From assembly GCF_002236105.1 (NCBI RefSeq), contig NZ_NIWU01000001.1:496001-560000 (forward strand): 64,000 nucleotides of DNA. Direction: 5' to 3'. Position numbers and translations under genes: made by a program. Shown one piece after another: positions 8,812 to 18,393 of the stretch (its first letter is position 1; every line of letters starts with the position of its first letter). The stretch is from Pseudomonas umsongensis. GTDB lineage: Bacteria > Pseudomonadota > Gammaproteobacteria > Pseudomonadales > Pseudomonadaceae. The notes under the pieces were generated by a model that worked only from the letters and a program-made list of their open reading frames with translations, was not told the DNA's origin and did no database searches.

Positions 8812-10329
8812 ATGAGTACCCAGCCTGCAGACATCGCACACTATATTCACGGTCGCCTGACACCCGGCACTTCCAGTCGCTCGCAGCACGTCACCAACCC
8901 CGCCACTGGTGTGGTGATCGGCAAGGTGGCCCTGGCCAGCGCCTCGGACGTCGACGCCGCGGTGGAGTCGGCCGCCGCCGCCTTTCCCGCCTGGTCGGCG
9001 ACACCGCCGCTGCGCCGCGCGCGCATTCTGTTCAAGTTCCTCGCGCTGCTCAACGAGCACCGCGACACCCTGGCCCGGATGATCACCACCGAACATGGCA
9101 AGGTCTTCACCGATGCCCAGGGCGAAGTGACGCGCGGCATCGAGGTTGTCGAGTTCGCTTGCGGCATCCCGCAATTGCTCAAGGGCGACTACACCGAGCA
9201 AGTCTCGACCAACATCGATAACTGGACCCTGCGCCAGTCCCTGGGCGTGGTGGCCGGTATCACGCCCTTCAACTTCCCGGTGATGGTGCCGATGTGGATG
9301 TTTCCGGTGGCCATCGCCTGCGGCAACACCTTCGTGCTCAAGCCGAGCCCGATCGATCCTTCGCCCTCGCTGCTGATCGCCGAGTTGTTCAAGGAAGCCG
9401 GGTTGCCGGACGGTGTGTTCAACGTGGTGCAGGGCGATAAGGAAGCGGTGGATGCGCTGCTCGATCACCCTGAAGTCAAGGCCGTGAGCTTTGTCGGCTC
9501 CACGCCAATCGCCAACTACATCTACGAGACCGGTGCTCGCCACGGCAAGCGTGTGCAGGCGTTGGGCGGGGCGAAGAACCACATGGTGGTGATGCCTGAT
9601 GCCGACGTCGAGCAGGTGGTCGATGCCCTGATCGGGGCGGCTTTCGGTTCTGCCGGCGAGCGCTGCATGGCGATCTCGGTAGCGGTGTTTGTCGGTGATG
9701 TGGCCGACAAGGTCATCCCCAAACTGGTGGAACGCACCCGCACGCTGAAGATCCTCGAGGGCATGAACCTGGCCGCCGAAATGGGCCCAATCGTTTCGCG
9801 CGTGGCGCACCAGCGCATCACCGGCTACATCGAGCAAGGCATCGCTGAAGGCGCCGAGATGCTGGTCGACGGCCGTGACTTCGATGGCTCGCAGGCCGGC
9901 GCCGATTGCGCTGGGGGCTTCTGGCTCGGTGGCACAATATTCGACCATGTCACCCCCGCGATGAAGATCTACCAGGAGGAAATCTTCGGTCCGGTGCTGG
10001 CGTGCATGCGGGTCAAGGATTTCGCCGAGGCGGTCGATCTGGTCAATGCCCACGAATTCGGCAACGGCACCGCGTGCTACACACGCGACGGTCATATCGC
10101 CCGTGAATTCGCGACCCGCATCCAGGTGGGCATGGTCGGCATCAACGTGCCGATTCCGGTGCCGATGGCGTGGCACGGCTTCGGTGGCTGGAAGCGCTCG
10201 CTGTTCGGTGACATGCACGCCTATGGCGAAGAGGGCGTGCGTTTCTACACCAAACAGAAATCGGTCATGCAGCGCTGGCCGAACAGCATTGCCAAGGGCG
10301 CCGAGTTTGCCATGCCGACCTCCAAGTAG
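8812..10329 (+). CDS. mmsA: CoA-acylating (methyl)malonate-semialdehyde dehydrogenase
   Basis: Aldehyde dehydrogenase of 505 residues. The catalytic cysteine is C285 in [11 protein letters not shown], and the NAD-binding segment is ITPFNFPVM. The general-base Glu of the usual ELGG motif is replaced (QALGGAKNH), as is typical of methylmalonate-semialdehyde dehydrogenases, which use CoA. Such enzymes turn malonate or methylmalonate semialdehyde into acetyl- or propionyl-CoA with CO2 release. The ATG at 8812 starts the conserved N-terminus, although the frame is open further upstream. It is the first gene of an operon with a malonate-semialdehyde decarboxylase and a nitronate monooxygenase, pointing to malonate semialdehyde as substrate and not valine catabolism. 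Confidence 0.92.
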   Translation: MSTQPADIAHYIHGRLTPGTSSRSQHVTNPATGVVIGKVALASASDVDAAVESAAAAFPAWSATPPLRRARILFKFLALLNEHRDTLARMITTEHGKVFTDAQGEVTRGIEVVEFACGIPQLLKGDYTEQVSTNIDNWTLRQSLGVVAGITPFNFPVMVPMWMFPVAIACGNTFVLKPSPIDPSPSLLIAELFKEAGLPDGVFNVVQGDKEAVDALLDHPEVKAVSFVGSTPIANYIYETGARHGKRVQALGGAKNHMVVMPDADVEQVVDALIGAAFGSAGERCMAISVAVFVGDVADKVIPKLVERTRTLKILEGMNLAAEMGPIVSRVAHQRITGYIEQGIAEGAEMLVDGRDFDGSQAGADCAGGFWLGGTIFDHVTPAMKIYQEEIFGPVLACMRVKDFAEAVDLVNAHEFGNGTACYTRDGHIAREFATRIQVGMVGINVPIPVPMAWHGFGGWKRSLFGDMHAYGEEGVRFYTKQKSVMQRWPNSIAKGAEFAMPTSK

Positions 10330-10457
10330 ACCTTCACGCGCTTTCGGGTTGGAGGGTGTGCAGGCGCGGGCTTGCACGCTGTCCATTGTCCCAGGGGGCG
10401 GCTGTGCCTTTTCTCAACGGCGGCTTGCTCCCATTTTCTTGCCCAAGGTAAACCGCG

Positions 10458-10847
10458 ATGCCATTGCTCAAGTTCGACATCATTCAAGGCCGTAGCGACG
10501 AACAGCTGCGCACTTTGCTGGAGGTGGCGCATCAGGCCATGGTCCAGGCGTTCGAGGTGCCCGCCAGTGATCGCTACCAGAGCGTGACGCAACACCGGCC
10601 GGGGGAGTTGGTACTGCACGACACGGGGTTGGGTTACTCGCGATCGGACAATGTGGTGTTGCTGACGCTGATTTCGCGTCCGCGCCCCCAGCAGCAAAAA
10701 GTCGCGTTCTACCGCTTGCTGGCCAAGCAGCTGCACGCCGAGTGCGGCCTGTCGCCTGACGACCTGATCGTTTCACTGGTGGAGAACACCGACGCGGACT
10801 GGTCGTTCGGTCGTGGCCGCGCGCAATTTCTGACTGCAGAGCTCTAG
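10458..10847 (+). CDS. Malonate-semialdehyde decarboxylase (tautomerase superfamily)
   Basis: A 129-residue tautomerase-superfamily protein. After Met removal the N-terminal catalytic proline is Pro1. Counting from it, Asp37, Arg73 and Arg75 and the hydrophobic pocket residues Trp114, Phe116, Phe123 and Leu128 are all present, matching the residues described for the Pseudomonas pavonaceae enzyme of trans-1,3-dichloropropene catabolism. That enzyme decarboxylates malonate semialdehyde to acetaldehyde and CO2. No haloacrylate dehalogenase is seen here, and the neighbours are a semialdehyde dehydrogenase and a nitronate monooxygenase. The gene would therefore act as a second outlet for malonate semialdehyde made from propionate-3-nitronate. 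The family match is strong and the physiological role is inferred. Confidence 0.88.
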   Translation: MPLLKFDIIQGRSDEQLRTLLEVAHQAMVQAFEVPASDRYQSVTQHRPGELVLHDTGLGYSRSDNVVLLTLISRPRPQQQKVAFYRLLAKQLHAECGLSPDDLIVSLVENTDADWSFGRGRAQFLTAEL

Positions 10848-10881
10848 CGTTCACTTTCATTCATCAGGCCCAGGTGCTGCC

Positions 10882-11931
10882 ATGTCCAATCCACTGTTGT
10901 CCCTATTGAACATCCAATGGCCGATCATTCAGGCGCCGATGGTGGGCGTCTCCACACCCCGTCTTGCGGCGGCGGTGTCCAATGCTGGCGGGCTGGGTTC
11001 CATCGGCATTGGCGCGAGCAACGTCGAGCAGGCGCGGGCCCTGCTGCGCGAGACGGCGGCGCATACCGACAAACCCTTCAATGTGAATGTGTTCTGTCAC
11101 CAGCCGGCTGTCCGGGACACCTTTCGAGAATCCCGGTGGTTACAATTTCTGGCAGGTTTTTTCGCCGAGTTTGGCGCCGAGCCACCGGTGTCGCTGCGGG
11201 AAATCTACACCTCGTTCGTCGAAGATGGCGACATGCTGCAGATGCTGCTGGAAGAAAAACCGGCAGTGGTCAGCTTCCATTTTGGCCTGCCGCCACAACC
11301 GGCCATCGATGCACTCAAGGCCGCTGGCATTCTGCTGCTGTGTTCCGTGACCAGCCTTGCCGAAGCGTTGGCGGCGCAGGACGCGGGTGTGCATGCCCTG
11401 GTGGCACAGGGTTACGAGGCGGGCGGGCATCGCGGGGTCTTCGATCCGCGGCAGGATTTGCAGATGGGCACCTGCGCTTTGGTGCGTGTACTGGTCGATG
11501 CCTGTCGTCTGCCAGTGATTGCCGCGGGCGGCATCATGGACGGCGCAGGCATTAACGCGGTCATGCGGTTGGGCGCCAGTGCCGCGCAGTTGGGCACGGC
11601 ATTCATTCTCTGCCCGGAATCGTCGGCGAACGGTGCCTACCGCGAAGCGCTCAAAGGCCCGCGCGCGCATCAGACACACGTCACCAGCGTCATTTCCGGC
11701 CGCCCGGCCCGGGGCATGGTCAATCGCAACTTCACCAGCCTCGAAGGGGCAGGCATCGAATTGCCGGACTACCCACTCACCTATGACGCCAACAAGGCGC
11801 TCAACGCAGCGGCAGCGGCTCGGGCCAATAGCGATTTCGCCGTGCAATGGGCTGGGCAGGGGGCACCATTGGCTCGGGAACTGCCGGCCGCGGCGTTGGT
11901 GAAGCTGCTCGCGGCCGAGATGCAATCCTGA
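10882..11931 (+). CDS. nmoA: Class I nitronate monooxygenase, propionate-3-nitronate type
   Basis: A 349-residue FMN enzyme. Motifs in order are [10 protein letters not shown] (17-26), [10 protein letters not shown] (33-42), [10 protein letters not shown] (64-73), VSFHFG (130-135), [10 protein letters not shown] with H183, AAGGIMDG and the C-terminal [10 protein letters not shown]. The arrangement closely resembles P. aeruginosa PA4202, which oxidises propionate-3-nitronate to malonate semialdehyde. It lies 34 bases after the malonate-semialdehyde decarboxylase gene in the same operon, so the enzyme and the two enzymes consuming its expected product are co-transcribed. Other alkyl nitronates are possible substrates. 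Confidence 0.9.
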   Translation: MSNPLLSLLNIQWPIIQAPMVGVSTPRLAAAVSNAGGLGSIGIGASNVEQARALLRETAAHTDKPFNVNVFCHQPAVRDTFRESRWLQFLAGFFAEFGAEPPVSLREIYTSFVEDGDMLQMLLEEKPAVVSFHFGLPPQPAIDALKAAGILLLCSVTSLAEALAAQDAGVHALVAQGYEAGGHRGVFDPRQDLQMGTCALVRVLVDACRLPVIAAGGIMDGAGINAVMRLGASAAQLGTAFILCPESSANGAYREALKGPRAHQTHVTSVISGRPARGMVNRNFTSLEGAGIELPDYPLTYDANKALNAAAAARANSDFAVQWAGQGAPLARELPAAALVKLLAAEMQS

Positions 11932-11999
11932 GTGCGGGCTTGTCATGGTTTTGTTGTAACTTGGGCGCCGGGACTGAATCGGTTTGCAACGGAAGAACC

Positions 12000-12554
12000 A
12001 TGACATTGACGGCCGAAAAACTGGTTGGCATCGCAATGACCAACCCGATCAACGTGCAATTGACCTCACGCTTGCCAGCGCTTGGACTTGATCAATGCAT
12101 GCTCACGGCAGGTTGCCTGTTCCAGGCGGTATGGAATCAAAAGGCACAACGAGATCCTGGCTGGGGCATCAAGGATTACGACGTTTTCTACTTTGACCCC
12201 GACCTGTCCTGGGAGGCCGAGAACGAGGTTATCCAGCGGGCTCAACGGCTCCTGCAGGATCTTGGGGTCAACGTCGAGTTCAAGAACCAGGCACGCGTGC
12301 ACCTTTGGTACAGTCAGCGCTTTGGCGGGACTTACCCCAGGCTTGAATCGGCCAGGGACGGGATTGATCGCTACCTGGTGGCGGGTACTTGTATCGGCCT
12401 GGATGTTGTCACCGGCGAGGTCTATGCCCCCTATGGCCTGGAGGACTTGGACGATGGTGTGTTGCGCATCAATCCGGCAAACCCCAGGCCTGACTTGTTT
12501 GAGCAGAAGGCGAAGAGTTATCAGGTTCGCTGGCCTTGGTTGAGGGTTGTGTAA
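12000..12554 (+). CDS. Nucleotidyltransferase-fold protein, DUF925 family
   Basis: A 184-residue protein with the pattern of the NTP_transf_6/DUF925 family: GCLFQAVWN near the N-terminus, then WGIKDYDVFYFD (about residues 53-64), where the acidic pair resembles a nucleotidyltransferase metal site. The ATG at 12000 is chosen because GGAAGAA lies just upstream and homologues start close to this point. It follows the nitronate monooxygenase by 68 bases but has no obvious link to that pathway. The substrate is unknown for the family. Confidence 0.82.
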   Translation: MTLTAEKLVGIAMTNPINVQLTSRLPALGLDQCMLTAGCLFQAVWNQKAQRDPGWGIKDYDVFYFDPDLSWEAENEVIQRAQRLLQDLGVNVEFKNQARVHLWYSQRFGGTYPRLESARDGIDRYLVAGTCIGLDVVTGEVYAPYGLEDLDDGVLRINPANPRPDLFEQKAKSYQVRWPWLRVV

Positions 12555-12569
12555 GGCGTGCCTGTCCGC

Positions 12570-12960
12570 GTTGTGATCGATGATGGTTCCCACGCTCTGC
12601 GTCACTGTTGCGCACTGCTCAGGTCATGCGTCGTCAGCGGAACGCGGAGCGTCCCTGGCGGCGTTCCCACGCAGAGCGTGGGAACGATCAACGTGTTCGC
12701 TTGAAATCAGGCCGCCTCGCTTTGCTTTTGATCGCGAGCGCCCCGTTAAACCACGATGGCCCATCGCGACGCCCCCTGTAGGAGCGAGCATGTCGAATCG
12801 TCGCACCGTCGCGATGGAGGTCAACGATGACGCGGGAAGCCTGACACCCCGGGGAGCTTTCAGGTTTTTCGCGAGCGAGCTCGCTCCTGCAGAAAGGGCG
12901 AAACCATAAGCAGCCGTTACCGTAGCAATGGATATGTACGCCAAAAGAATCCAGCAAAAA
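12570..12960. repeat. Mosaic intergenic repeat block, copy 2
   Basis: No gene is supported here. Recognisable pieces of the window-wide mosaic repeat are GGTTCCCACGCTCTGCGT (12585), the CGGAACGCGGAGCGTCCCTGG module (about 12638), CCCACGCAGAGCGTGGGAAC (12666), the GCCGCCTCGCTTTGCTTTTGATC module (12711), the GGAGCGAGCATG start of a REP (12780) and the ACCGTAGCAATGGATATG module (about 12920). The blocks are shuffled and partly degenerate compared with copies 1, 4 and 5. Confidence 0.8.
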
Positions 12961-12991
12961 TAGCCTGGGTGGTTTCTCCCATCGAGTGCCG

Positions 12992-13198
12992 TCAGGCTAC
13001 AAAGGCCGATACCTGGACGAGGTTGTTGTCCTGGGCTGCCGCAACAAGGTGCAAAGGCACATGCGGTTGCTCGACGGGGGAGGAGATTTCAATGCTTCCC
13101 ACAATATGCACTTGTCGCTCGCTCAGTCCGGTCGACTCTAGTTCCTTTGCCTTAGCCATTCTCGCGTGGTTCGCTGCGATTTCGTTGAGAGTTGACAC
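12992..13198 (-). CDS. Small hypothetical protein (68 aa)
   Basis: A short reading frame with a GTG start at 13198, preceded by GGAGATG six to eight bases upstream on the minus strand. The product is acidic to neutral and soluble-looking, beginning with STLNEIAANHARMAKAKELE (likely helix) and ending in a hydrophobic-alternating LVAAAQDNNLVQVSAFVA. No family was recognised. Support is the RBS and plausible composition, and it lies outside the adjacent repeat block. It could still be a chance frame. Confidence 0.45.
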   Translation of the reverse strand: MSTLNEIAANHARMAKAKELESTGLSERQVHIVGSIEISSPVEQPHVPLHLVAAAQDNNLVQVSAFVA

Positions 13199-13379
13199 GT
13201 TACATCTCCGGTGACTGACCAAGCGTTTTGCTGGAGTCCTTTAGCGTTGATTGGATGGCCATCGCGTCAGTTTTATGTCGTTCGCGATGGCTAACGCGGG
13301 CCGGTGCAATCCCCACGCCAGAGAAGGCCGGGATTACCCCTGGCGATTTCATTTGCGACGAAAGGTTATCGGCCTCGGG

Positions 13380-14126
13380 TTAAAACACGATGCCGAGCTT
13401 TACGCCGTACTCGTCCCGGGTCTGCTTATCGAAGTCGGTTAGCTGAAATTGACCGTCCAGGTCGTATTTGAAGCGGTTGTAGTAAAGGCTGGCAATCACC
13501 GGAATCGATCCCTCCTGGTTGAACAGCCAGCTCAGTTCGACAAATGGATTGGTGGTGTCCTTGAGGTCCTGTTCCTCGCTGTCCACGTTGTGGATTTCCA
13601 GCTGCGCATCTCCGTTGATGACCTTGCGAACGCCAGCTTCCAGGCGCAAGGTTGAGGTGCTGAAGGCGTGGTTGTAGCCGGCTGCGACTTTAGCGAAGGG
13701 AGTGCGATTGGTGAGATTGATGTCGTATTTGTGGAAATCCGGGTCATAACGGTTCCACTTATAGCCTGCTCCGATCAAAACGTCGAAAAAATTGTCGGCA
13801 TCCAGGGCCATCCTCCAGCCCAGGTCCAGGTCGGCCTGGCCATCGGTGACGCGTTGATGCTTTTCTTCGGAGTACTGCCCGGTGATTTCTGCCTGATACA
13901 CAAGGCCGCCCCGGCCCGTCATCTTGTTGCCGAAGTTGAGGAACAGTCCTGCTTCGGGAATATGCTCGGAACTGCTGGTCCTGCGGCCTGTAAACTCCAG
14001 CTCGCTGTAGCTTCCCAGCAGGCCGACGGAAAAAACAGGGTTTTCAGAAGGTGTTGCGCCAGCGAATGAGGGGGCGACGCCCGCCAGGAGGGAGGTGACA
14101 ACAGCAGCAAGACTGGTTCTATTCAT
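13380..14126 (-). CDS. Outer-membrane beta-barrel protein
   Basis: A 248-residue exported protein. A signal peptide covers about residues 1-24 (MNRTSLAAVVTSLLAGVAPSFAGA). The rest is alternating polar and hydrophobic strands rich in Tyr, Asn and Asp, and the protein ends in YGVKLGIVF, with the terminal Phe that marks barrel-assembly substrates. The size suits an 8-12-stranded barrel. No specific family was recognised, and its role is unknown. It is monocistronic, with a 270-base intergenic region shared with the divergent polyamine operon. Confidence 0.8.
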   Translation of the reverse strand: MNRTSLAAVVTSLLAGVAPSFAGATPSENPVFSVGLLGSYSELEFTGRRTSSSEHIPEAGLFLNFGNKMTGRGGLVYQAEITGQYSEEKHQRVTDGQADLDLGWRMALDADNFFDVLIGAGYKWNRYDPDFHKYDINLTNRTPFAKVAAGYNHAFSTSTLRLEAGVRKVINGDAQLEIHNVDSEEQDLKDTTNPFVELSWLFNQEGSIPVIASLYYNRFKYDLDGQFQLTDFDKQTRDEYGVKLGIVF

Positions 14127-14396
14127 GAGAACTCCATCAGCGTACTAGGGTCCGAGACGGACCTGTCACTAACAACAATAGTCGGTTTTGGTACAACGTA
14201 TGACCGGTCGTCGGTGAGTTCTCGAAAAAGATGGCAATTGGCCTTGGTGTCATCTTTTTGTCGTCCATGAGTGCGACTTTGCGGGGTTGCCGTGCGGATC
14301 CTTGTCCGACGAACTGCACTTCTGCTCTTTCGATATGTGGCCAGTGCGGGCACAATGCGCATCCTTTTTTTGGCTGGCCTTGCCGGAGGCCTCGAA

Positions 14397-15494
14397 ATGA
14401 TCAAAACGCCGTACTACCTCATCGATAAGCAAAAGCTGCTGGGCAACATGGAAAAGATTGCCTACGTGCGCGAGCAGTCCGGGGCCAAGGCCCTGCTGGC
14501 ACTCAAGTGCTTCGCCACCTGGTCGGTGTTTGACCTGATGCAGCAATACATGGATGGCACCACGTCGTCGTCGCTCTACGAACTCAAGCTCGGTCGGCAG
14601 AAATTCGCTGGCGAGACTCACGCCTACAGCGTCGCCTGGGCCGATGACGAAATCGAGGAGATGCTCGACAACTGCGACAAGATCATCTTCAACTCCATCG
14701 GCCAGTTGCAGCGCTACACGCAAGCGTCTGAAGGCAAGGTCCGTGGCCTGCGGGTCAATCCGCAGGTGAGCAGCTCCGATTACCTGTTGGCCGACCCGGC
14801 ACGGCCGTTCAGCCGCCTGGGCGAGTGGGACCCGGTGAAGATCGAGCAGGTCATCGAGCAGATTTCCGGCTTCATGTTCCACAACAACTGTGAGAACGGT
14901 GACTTCGGCCTGTTCGACGACATGCTGTGCACCATCGAAGAGCGTTTCGGTCATTTGCTGCACAAGGTCGAGTGGGTCAGCCTCGGTGGCGGTATTCACT
15001 TCACCGGCGAAGGCTACGCGCTGGATGAGTTCTGCGCACGCCTCAAGGCGTTTTCGCAACAGTACGGCGTGCAGGTCTACCTGGAACCGGGCGAAGCGGC
15101 GATCACCCAGAGTGCGTCGCTGGAAGTCACCGTGCTGGACACTCTCTACAACGGCAAGCACCTGGCGGTCGTGGACAGCTCTATCGAAGCCCACATGCTC
15201 GACCTGCTGATCTACCGCCTGAACGCCAAGCTGGCCCCGAGCGCGGGTGAGCACACCTACATGGTGTGCGGCAAATCCTGCCTGGCCGGCGATATTTTCG
15301 GTGAGTACCAGTTCGATCGTCCGCTGGCCATCGGCGACCGCCTGTCGTTCGTCGACGCCGCGGGCTACACCATGGTCAAGAAGAACTGGTTCAACGGCCT
15401 GAAGATGCCGTCCATCGTAGTGAAACAACTCGACGGTACTGTCGAGGTGGTTCGTGAGTTCGGTTACAACGACTATATGTCCAGCCTCTCGTAA
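14397..15494 (+). CDS. nspC: Carboxynorspermidine/carboxyspermidine decarboxylase
   Basis: Fold-type III PLP decarboxylase of 365 residues. The PLP lysine is K37 in ALLALKCFATW, preceded by the typical TPYYLID start, and VWLEPGEA-like VYLEPGEA and the CGKSCLAGD segment supply phosphate and active-site cysteine positions. The enzyme removes CO2 from carboxy(nor)spermidine in the alternative spermidine route. The ATG at 14397 has GGAGG seven bases upstream. It lies 27 bases before the dehydrogenase that makes its substrate, here in the order decarboxylase then dehydrogenase. Confidence 0.93.
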   Translation: MIKTPYYLIDKQKLLGNMEKIAYVREQSGAKALLALKCFATWSVFDLMQQYMDGTTSSSLYELKLGRQKFAGETHAYSVAWADDEIEEMLDNCDKIIFNSIGQLQRYTQASEGKVRGLRVNPQVSSSDYLLADPARPFSRLGEWDPVKIEQVIEQISGFMFHNNCENGDFGLFDDMLCTIEERFGHLLHKVEWVSLGGGIHFTGEGYALDEFCARLKAFSQQYGVQVYLEPGEAAITQSASLEVTVLDTLYNGKHLAVVDSSIEAHMLDLLIYRLNAKLAPSAGEHTYMVCGKSCLAGDIFGEYQFDRPLAIGDRLSFVDAAGYTMVKKNWFNGLKMPSIVVKQLDGTVEVVREFGYNDYMSSLS

Positions 15495-15521
15495 GCTGGC
15501 TGAGAAGGAGAGAGAGAAAAA

Positions 15522-16766
15522 TTGAAGAAGAACGTACTTATCATTGGTGCAGGAGGTGTCGCCAAGGTGGTGGCCCACAAGTGCGCGCAGCACAACGACG
15601 AGCTCGGTCGTATTGCTATCGCGTCGCGCAACATCTCCAAATGCCAGGCCATCATCGACAGCGTCAAGGCCAAGGGCAGCCTCAAACAGCCCGCTGAAAT
15701 CAAGGCATTCACCCTCAATGCCCTGGACGTCGAGGCGACCAAGACGCTGATTCGTGAAACCGAATCGCAGATCGTCATCAACGTCGGCTCCGCTTTCCTC
15801 AACATGTCGGTGCTGCGTGCCTGCATCGATACCGGCGCGGCCTACCTGGACACCGCCATCCACGAAGAGCCGGGCAAGATCTGCGAGACGCCACCCTGGT
15901 ATGGCAACTACGAGTGGAAGTACCTCGAGGAATGCCAGCAGAAGAACGTCACCGCCATCCTCGGCGTGGGCTTCGACCCGGGTGTGGTCAATGCCTATGC
16001 GGCACTGGCCCAACAACAGTATTTCGACAGCATTGATTCGATCGATATTCTCGACGTCAATGCCGGTTCCCATGGCAAATATTTCGCCACCAATTTCGAT
16101 CCGGAAATCAATTTCCGCGAGTTCACCGGGCAGGTGTGGAGCTGGCAGGACAGCCAGTGGACCAGCAACACCATGTTCGAAGTCAAGCGCACCGACGACC
16201 TGCCGGTAGTCGGTTCGCAGAACCTGTACCTGACCGGTCACGATGAAGTGCACTCGCTGTCGAAGAACCTTGGCGTGCCTAACGTACGTTTCTGGATGAG
16301 CTTCGGCGAGCACTACATCAATGTGTTCACCGTGCTCAAGAACCTCGGCCTGCTTTCCGAGCAACCGGTCAAGACCGCCGAAGGCCTGGAAGTCGTGCCG
16401 CTCAAGGTGGTCAAGGCCGTGCTGCCTGATCCGAGCTCGCTGGCGCCTGGCTACACCGGCAAGACTTGCATCGGTGACCTGGTCAAGGGCACCAAGGACG
16501 GCCAGCCGCGCGAAGTGTTCATCTACAACGTTGCGGACCACGAGCAAGCTTTTGCCGAAACCGACAGCCAGGGCATTTCCTATACCGCCGGTGTACCACC
16601 GGTGGCTGCAGCCCTGCTGGTAGCCCGTGGTGAGTGGGACGTGCAGCGCATGGTCAACGTCGAGGAGCTGCCAGCCGAGGCGTTCCTCAAGGCTTTGGAC
16701 GTGATGGGCCTGCCGACCCGTATCAAGGACGAGCACGGCGACCGTGCGTGGGACTGCAACGCCTGA
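15522..16766 (+). CDS. Carboxynorspermidine dehydrogenase (saccharopine dehydrogenase family)
   Basis: A 414-residue saccharopine-dehydrogenase-like protein with an N-terminal NAD(P) Rossmann motif (VLIIGAGGVAKVV, residues 5-17). It would condense aspartate semialdehyde with a diamine and reduce the product to carboxy(nor)spermidine for NspC. The likely start is a TTG at 15522, with AAGGAGAG ten bases upstream. No ATG in frame lies nearby, so an ATG-only gene caller would truncate the N-terminus and lose the cofactor motif. It forms an operon with nspC. Confidence 0.9.
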   Translation: MKKNVLIIGAGGVAKVVAHKCAQHNDELGRIAIASRNISKCQAIIDSVKAKGSLKQPAEIKAFTLNALDVEATKTLIRETESQIVINVGSAFLNMSVLRACIDTGAAYLDTAIHEEPGKICETPPWYGNYEWKYLEECQQKNVTAILGVGFDPGVVNAYAALAQQQYFDSIDSIDILDVNAGSHGKYFATNFDPEINFREFTGQVWSWQDSQWTSNTMFEVKRTDDLPVVGSQNLYLTGHDEVHSLSKNLGVPNVRFWMSFGEHYINVFTVLKNLGLLSEQPVKTAEGLEVVPLKVVKAVLPDPSSLAPGYTGKTCIGDLVKGTKDGQPREVFIYNVADHEQAFAETDSQGISYTAGVPPVAAALLVARGEWDVQRMVNVEELPAEAFLKALDVMGLPTRIKDEHGDRAWDCNA

Positions 16767-16778
16767 GGATAGGGACTT

Positions 16779-16878
16779 TGTGGGAGCGAGCCTGCTCGCG
16801 ATGGACTGACGAGCGCTGCGTTTATTCAGTAAACCAGCGTCATCGTTAACGACCATCGCGAGCAGGCTCGCTCCCACA
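16779..16878. repeat. REP pair (inverted), GTGGGAGCGAGCCTGCTCGCGA type
   Basis: Facing copies at 16779-16800 and 16857-16878 of the same palindrome as at 6904-6993. They lie between the convergent ends of the carboxynorspermidine dehydrogenase gene (16766) and the succinate-semialdehyde dehydrogenase gene (16902), consistent with a shared transcript end. Confidence 0.85.
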
Positions 16879-16901
16879 TTGGATCAACTGCGCAGATTCG
16901 A

Positions 16902-18293
16902 TCAGTGGCGATCCAGCCACACCGTCTGTGCATTGCAGAATTCGCGCACGCCAAAGTGCGAAAGCTCACGGCCGAACCCGCTTTTCTTCACCCCGCCAAA
17001 GGTCACGCGCGGGTCACTGGCGCAGTAGCCATTGATGAAGACCCCACCGGTTTCCAGTTCGCTGGCCATCTGCTGGGCCTGCTCGACATTGCCGGTATAG
17101 ACGGTTGCCGCCAGACCGAACTCACTGTCGTTTGCCAGTTCCAGCGCATGCGCTGCGTCACGAGCGGTGATGATCGAAGCGACCGGTCCAAACAGCTCCT
17201 GTTTGAATGAAGTCATCTGGTCAGTGACCCCCGCCAGCACCGTAGGCTCATAGAAGTTGCCCGGGCCTTGGGCTTTCTTGCCGCCCAGCAACAAGGTCGC
17301 GCCTTCCTCCAGGGTGTCGCGCACCTGTTGATCAAGTTCATCGCGCAGATCGAAGCGGGCCATCGGGCCGATGTACGTCTCGGCGGACAGTGGATCACCG
17401 ACCACCAGTTTGCGCGTGGCGTCGACAAAGCGCCGGGTGAATTCCTCGACTATGCCTTGCTCGACAATCAGCCGCTTGGCCGCCGCACAGACTTGCCCGG
17501 TGTTCTGGTAGCGACCGATCACGGCCGCCTGGACGGCGTCGTCGAGGTTGGCATCATTGAGCACGATGAATGGATCGGAACCGCCCAGTTCCAGCACGCA
17601 CTTCTTCAGTGCCGCACCCGCCTGGGCGCCGATGGCCATGCCGGCTCGCACACTGCCGGTCAGGGTGACGGCGGCGATGCGTGGGTCGGCGATCGCCTTG
17701 GAAACGCCGTCCGGCGTGACGTTGATGACCTCGAAGACACCCTCGGCAAAACCCGCTTGCTTGAAGGCGTCCAGCAGCAGGTAGGCACTGCCCATCACAT
17801 TGGGCGCGTGCTTGAGCACGTAGGTATTGCCGGCCAGCAGGGTCGGGACCGCACCGCGCAGCACTTGCCAGATCGGGAAGTTCCACGGCATGACCGCGAG
17901 GATCGGGCCCAGCGGGCGATATTCGATGCGCGCCTTGTTGCCTTCGACCAGGGTGGGTTCAGCGCTGAGCATGGCCGGGCCGTGTTCGGCATACCAGTCG
18001 CAGAGCTGCGCACATTTTTCGATTTCACCGCGGGCCTGGGCGATCGGCTTGCCCATTTCCAGGGTAATCATGGTGGCCATGGCCTGGGCGTTGTCGCGCA
18101 ATGCCTGGCCAAGGGCAATCAATCGTTGCACGCGTTGTGCAACCGGTTCGCGGCGCCAGGCGCGGAACCCGTTGGCGGAACGCGACAGGGCCGCGTCCAT
18201 TGCCGCTGCGGATTCGAAAGGATAGTGGCCGATCTGTTCACCGGTCGCCGGGTTGATCGAAATGGCGTGGGTAAGGCTGGATATGTTGGTCAT
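16902..18293 (-). CDS. sad: Succinate-semialdehyde dehydrogenase, Sad/YneI type
   Basis: NAD(P)-dependent aldehyde dehydrogenase of 463 residues, the length of the Sad/YneI branch and not GabD. The motifs are MPWNFPIWQ in the cofactor site, VLELGGSDPF with the general-base Glu, and NTGQVCAAAKR with the catalytic Cys. It oxidises succinate semialdehyde formed from putrescine and GABA breakdown. A PtrR-like LysR gene is divergently placed 100 bases away, as in the E. coli yneI-yneJ arrangement, which supports the specific assignment. Confidence 0.9.
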   Translation of the reverse strand: MTNISSLTHAISINPATGEQIGHYPFESAAAMDAALSRSANGFRAWRREPVAQRVQRLIALGQALRDNAQAMATMITLEMGKPIAQARGEIEKCAQLCDWYAEHGPAMLSAEPTLVEGNKARIEYRPLGPILAVMPWNFPIWQVLRGAVPTLLAGNTYVLKHAPNVMGSAYLLLDAFKQAGFAEGVFEVINVTPDGVSKAIADPRIAAVTLTGSVRAGMAIGAQAGAALKKCVLELGGSDPFIVLNDANLDDAVQAAVIGRYQNTGQVCAAAKRLIVEQGIVEEFTRRFVDATRKLVVGDPLSAETYIGPMARFDLRDELDQQVRDTLEEGATLLLGGKKAQGPGNFYEPTVLAGVTDQMTSFKQELFGPVASIITARDAAHALELANDSEFGLAATVYTGNVEQAQQMASELETGGVFINGYCASDPRVTFGGVKKSGFGRELSHFGVREFCNAQTVWLDRH

Positions 18294-18393
18294 GGCACCG
18301 TCCTGCGGGGTAAGAATGGGCTCAGGTTACGGTGCTGTATGTTTTCTTGAAACTGAATAATAATGAGCGTCTTGTTCACGTTTGGAGAATGAA

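Noticed and set aside
8785..10386. 533-codon minus-strand frame opposite the semialdehyde dehydrogenase
   Set aside because: Antisense shadow; no motif, while the plus strand encodes a complete aldehyde dehydrogenase.
14250..16877. 875-codon minus-strand frame across nspC and the dehydrogenase
   Set aside because: Shadow frame caused by high GC at third positions; both plus-strand genes have full motifs and RBSs.
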